A stretch of 64,000 nucleotides of DNA from Alphaproteobacteria bacterium (lineage in GTDB: Bacteria > Pseudomonadota > Alphaproteobacteria > Micavibrionales > Micavibrionaceae): assembly GCA_002690045.1 (NCBI GenBank), contig NZDE01000007.1, positions 18,387-82,386 on the forward strand. Direction: 5' to 3'. Each line of letters opens with the position of its first letter. The first letter of the stretch is position 1. Under the pieces are notes generated by a model. It searched no databases. It had not been told where the DNA came from and worked only from the letters and a program-made list of their open reading frames with translations. Positions 62,132-64,000 of this stretch are shown piece after piece. Both the position numbers and the translations under genes were made by a program.

Positions 62132-62710
62132 TTAAGGAACGTCGTTAATATTAATTGTGAACGTACCTGTGTTATATGTACCAACGTTTGGCGTACCTGA
62201 GAACGCGATACGACCACCAACACGCACGTCAGTCGCACCACCACCTGCGAAACTTGCCGCCGCGCCAGTCGCACTTGCCGCAACCGCAACAGTTGCGCCC
62301 ATACCTGGGCCGCCAAATGTCAATTGGTTCACAATAATATCACCCGCGTTGTACGAAATCGGTGCACTTAATGTGATTTCAACACTTGCCGCATCATCAC
62401 CAGCTGCAATGTTGAACGAACCAGGCGAACCAGCGTTAATCACCGTCGCGTTTGTCGCCACTGAGGTAACACCCAGAGGTGACAATGTGTGGTTACCTGA
62501 AATAGCACCTGTTGTTGCAATCGCCAAGCGACCGAAATCTAGTGGCGTTGTTGTGTCCAACGCGATAGCTGTCACAACTTCTAGACTCACGTCAACAGAC
62601 GCCGTGCCAGCGACAGCTGTGTTTGATACTGGTGGTACAAAACCACTCATTACTGCTAATGCGGAACCCGCAATAAGCGTCTTTTTCATGTCAAGTTTGT
62701 TAATATCCAT
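62132..62710 (-). CDS. DUF4402-like major fimbrial/surface subunit 1
   Basis: 192 residues; ATG 62710 has AAGGAGTGAGAT upstream, a strong RBS. The signal is MKKTLIAGSALAVMSGFVPP after seven extra residues. The mature part reads ASVDVSLEVVTAIALDTTTP then LDFGRLAI, and the tail DVRVGGRIAFSGTPNVGTYN then TGTFTININDVP is typical of DUF4402. It lacks cysteines after the signal. High Ala/Thr/Gly/Ser. Strong RBS and a following terminator suggest it is the most abundant subunit. Confidence 0.8.
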   Translation of the reverse strand: MDINKLDMKKTLIAGSALAVMSGFVPPVSNTAVAGTASVDVSLEVVTAIALDTTTPLDFGRLAIATTGAISGNHTLSPLGVTSVATNATVINAGSPGSFNIAAGDDAASVEITLSAPISYNAGDIIVNQLTFGGPGMGATVAVAASATGAAASFAGGGATDVRVGGRIAFSGTPNVGTYNTGTFTININDVP

Positions 62711-63031
62711 ATCTCACTCCTTGGTTTATGGTCTTTAGGGATATAATAAGGGACAATTAATTAAGAATTTGCCGGGGAAAATTGGCAACTTAGCTACAAG
62801 ACTAGCATAAAATTTCTTTTTTAAAAAGCCCTATTATTCATTGCTGCTGTAATCAGGAATCCATCCATCAAATCAGCGCTAATATTTTATATTACTTATA
62901 TTACTAATCAACTTTAACACGTTAAAGCTTAACTATTGGTTAACAGGGCAAAGCCCCTTTACTCGAATCAATCCTATAAGTAATGTATTTACTGTAACAT
63001 AATTTGATTAATTAAAAAAGGACTGAAATTT
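62711..63031. other. Divergent intergenic region between subunit 1 and the TPR gene
   Basis: 321 bp, AT-rich, no gene seen. It holds paired TTAAC/GTTAA half-sites near 62912-62943 and a small GGGC-AAA-GCCC hairpin at 62946-62956. It must carry the promoters for the fimbrial locus (minus) and the TPR gene (plus). Confidence 0.6.
62912..62943. promoter_or_regulatory. Two TTAAC/GTTAA inverted repeats in the fimbrial promoter region
   Basis: CTTTAAC-AC-GTTAAAG at 62912-62927, then TTAAC-TATTG-GTTAA at 62929-62943. Four alternating half-sites of the same type in 32 bp look like a bipartite operator, although AT-rich DNA gives such matches by chance fairly often. Confidence 0.45.
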
Positions 63032-64000
63032 ATGTGTGCGCAACCAGCTCGCCCAAATTACAAAAGCAAAAATTATGAATTGCCCGTTGAAGAAGCGCTA
63101 GAACTCGCGCGCGGCCACCACATGATTGGTAATTTTACGCTAGCGGAGCGCACATATAAAGATATATTGAAAGCTGTTCCAGACAATGCGACCGTTCTTC
63201 ACCTGCTCGGCGCATTATACTACCAGCTTAGCAATTATGATCTTGCCCTTGAATACATGGAAAAATCAATTGAGATCAGCCCCCAGGAAGTAAGCTATTT
63301 AAATAACTACGCCAATGTATTGGCCGTCTCACAACATTTTGCTGAAGCCATTATCCAGTTTGACAAAATACTATCGCTCACCCCCCAAAACATAGAGGCT
63401 TTAAATGGAAAATCCAACACATTATGGAGCATGAAAGACTTTGAAAACGCCGAAACTGTTGCACGTGAAAGCCTTAAAGCTGCTCCCAACAATTTAGAGG
63501 CACTGTTAGCTCTTGGCCTAAGCCTTGCAAGCCAGAAAAAGTTTGAAGAGGCAAATGAATCATTCCAAACAGCTATGGAGCATTACTCCCAAGATTCACG
63601 TGTGTTTAGCAACGCCGCAAATATGCTGCGTGAGATGCATAAATACGGCAAAGCAGAAGACGCCGCGAGAAAAGCCCTAGAAATTGATAAAAACAATATT
63701 GAAGCCCTTAACAATATGGGCTGTATCCTATCCGATACAGGGCGCTATGCTAATGCCGTAGAATTTTTTACAAAGGCAACAGATATTAGCCCTAAGTTCT
63801 ACCAAGCGCATTTAAACAAAGCATTAGCCCTCCACAACAATGGTGAAAATGCCGCCGCCGCAGTTTCTGCGCGCTACGCTGTTGATTTTAAACCAGACTA
63901 TACAGACGCATATAACGCTCTCAGCTCATCCCTGTGCCGCCTTGGCGAATATGACCAAGCGCAATTTGCCCTGCAAAAGGCTTTACAACTCAACCCAGAT
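63032..64000 (+). CDS. TPR-repeat protein (partial, runs off the right edge)
   Basis: ATG 63032 follows AAAAAAGGACTGAAATTT. 323 codons are open to the window end with no stop. The protein is made of tetratricopeptide repeats: GNFTLAERTYKDILKAVPDN, LGALYYQLSNYDLALEYMEK, NMGCILSDTGRYANAVEFFT and SSLCRLGEYDQAQFALQKAL. It probably has at least eight repeats in view and may carry a catalytic C-terminal domain beyond the edge (as in TPR-sulfotransferases or glycosyltransferases); this cannot be seen. It is divergent from the fimbrial locus and could be unrelated. Confidence 0.9.
   Translation, partial: MCAQPARPNYKSKNYELPVEEALELARGHHMIGNFTLAERTYKDILKAVPDNATVLHLLGALYYQLSNYDLALEYMEKSIEISPQEVSYLNNYANVLAVSQHFAEAIIQFDKILSLTPQNIEALNGKSNTLWSMKDFENAETVARESLKAAPNNLEALLALGLSLASQKKFEEANESFQTAMEHYSQDSRVFSNAANMLREMHKYGKAEDAARKALEIDKNNIEALNNMGCILSDTGRYANAVEFFTKATDISPKFYQAHLNKALALHNNGENAAAAVSARYAVDFKPDYTDAYNALSSSLCRLGEYDQAQFALQKALQLNPD

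Overview
The window looks like chromosomal DNA of an alphaproteobacterium. The evidence is the fused LplT-acyltransferase-acyl-ACP synthetase, a class I-type PHA synthase set, a MaoC-Pta fusion, an alphaproteobacterial style of FadD and an autoinducer-type LuxR regulator. A Micavibrio/Rhodospirillales-like host is my guess, not proven. By eye the left third (1 to about 19.5 kb) is clearly richer in G+C than most of the rest, and the two parts are joined by an IS-rich zone with broken genes. I read the left part as an acquired island.

Layout. 1-19.5 kb: a dense co-oriented run, starting with copper export (a small Cys-Cys protein and a P1B ATPase). It continues with FabI, a MaoC-Pta fusion, acetate kinase, a DUF3141 protein, an EF-hand protein, PHA synthase, a secreted TRASH-like metal protein, NhaA, phosphoketolase, a beta-CASP RNase-like protein, an AMP/thymidine phosphorylase and PRPP synthetase. 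This links sugar-phosphate and nucleotide-ribose breakdown to acetyl phosphate, ATP and polyester storage. 19.4-20.8 kb: a scar in which an IS3-family remnant joins the first part of csoR to the last part of an RND outer-membrane factor gene. 20.9-23.6 kb: multicopper oxidase and CopB, completing the copper theme. 23.6-28.6 kb: an RTX/T1SS tail remnant, an IS110-family element, parDE, two paralogous secreted proteins and an IS30-family element.

28.7-33.5 kb (mostly minus): a lipoprotein/ankyrin-like/subtilase gene split by one in-frame TGA, a response regulator, a LuxR-type regulator and a TetR regulator. TetR is divergent from a lipase-like gene and the large lysophospholipid acyltransferase fusion, with two matching palindromic operators between them. 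37.8-43.5 kb: ZntB, MscS, carbonic anhydrase, a Cache protein, an RNB exoribonuclease lacking the usual N-terminal domains, and a small membrane protein. 43.6-49.8 kb (minus): MFS permease, glutamine-synthetase-like ligase, ALDH, Fe-ADH and a class I amidotransferase hydrolase, which together look like a gamma-glutamylation route for an amine or amino alcohol. 50-55.8 kb: a beta-oxidation operon (FadD, thiolase, and a HAD-first FadN-like fusion). Then tRNA-Gly(CCC), and a TrpR/YerC-like regulator with a HisG-like enzyme.

57.2-62.7 kb (minus): a surface-fibre locus with a DUF4402-type major subunit, a second subunit, a PapD-like chaperone and a 1073-residue usher-like protein. The usher ends in SdrD-B-like/carboxypeptidase-regulatory-like domains, a short DTSG repeat and an AMIN-like domain, and strong minus-strand terminators sit inside the locus. 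This is my best candidate for an undescribed system. The window ends inside a TPR gene.
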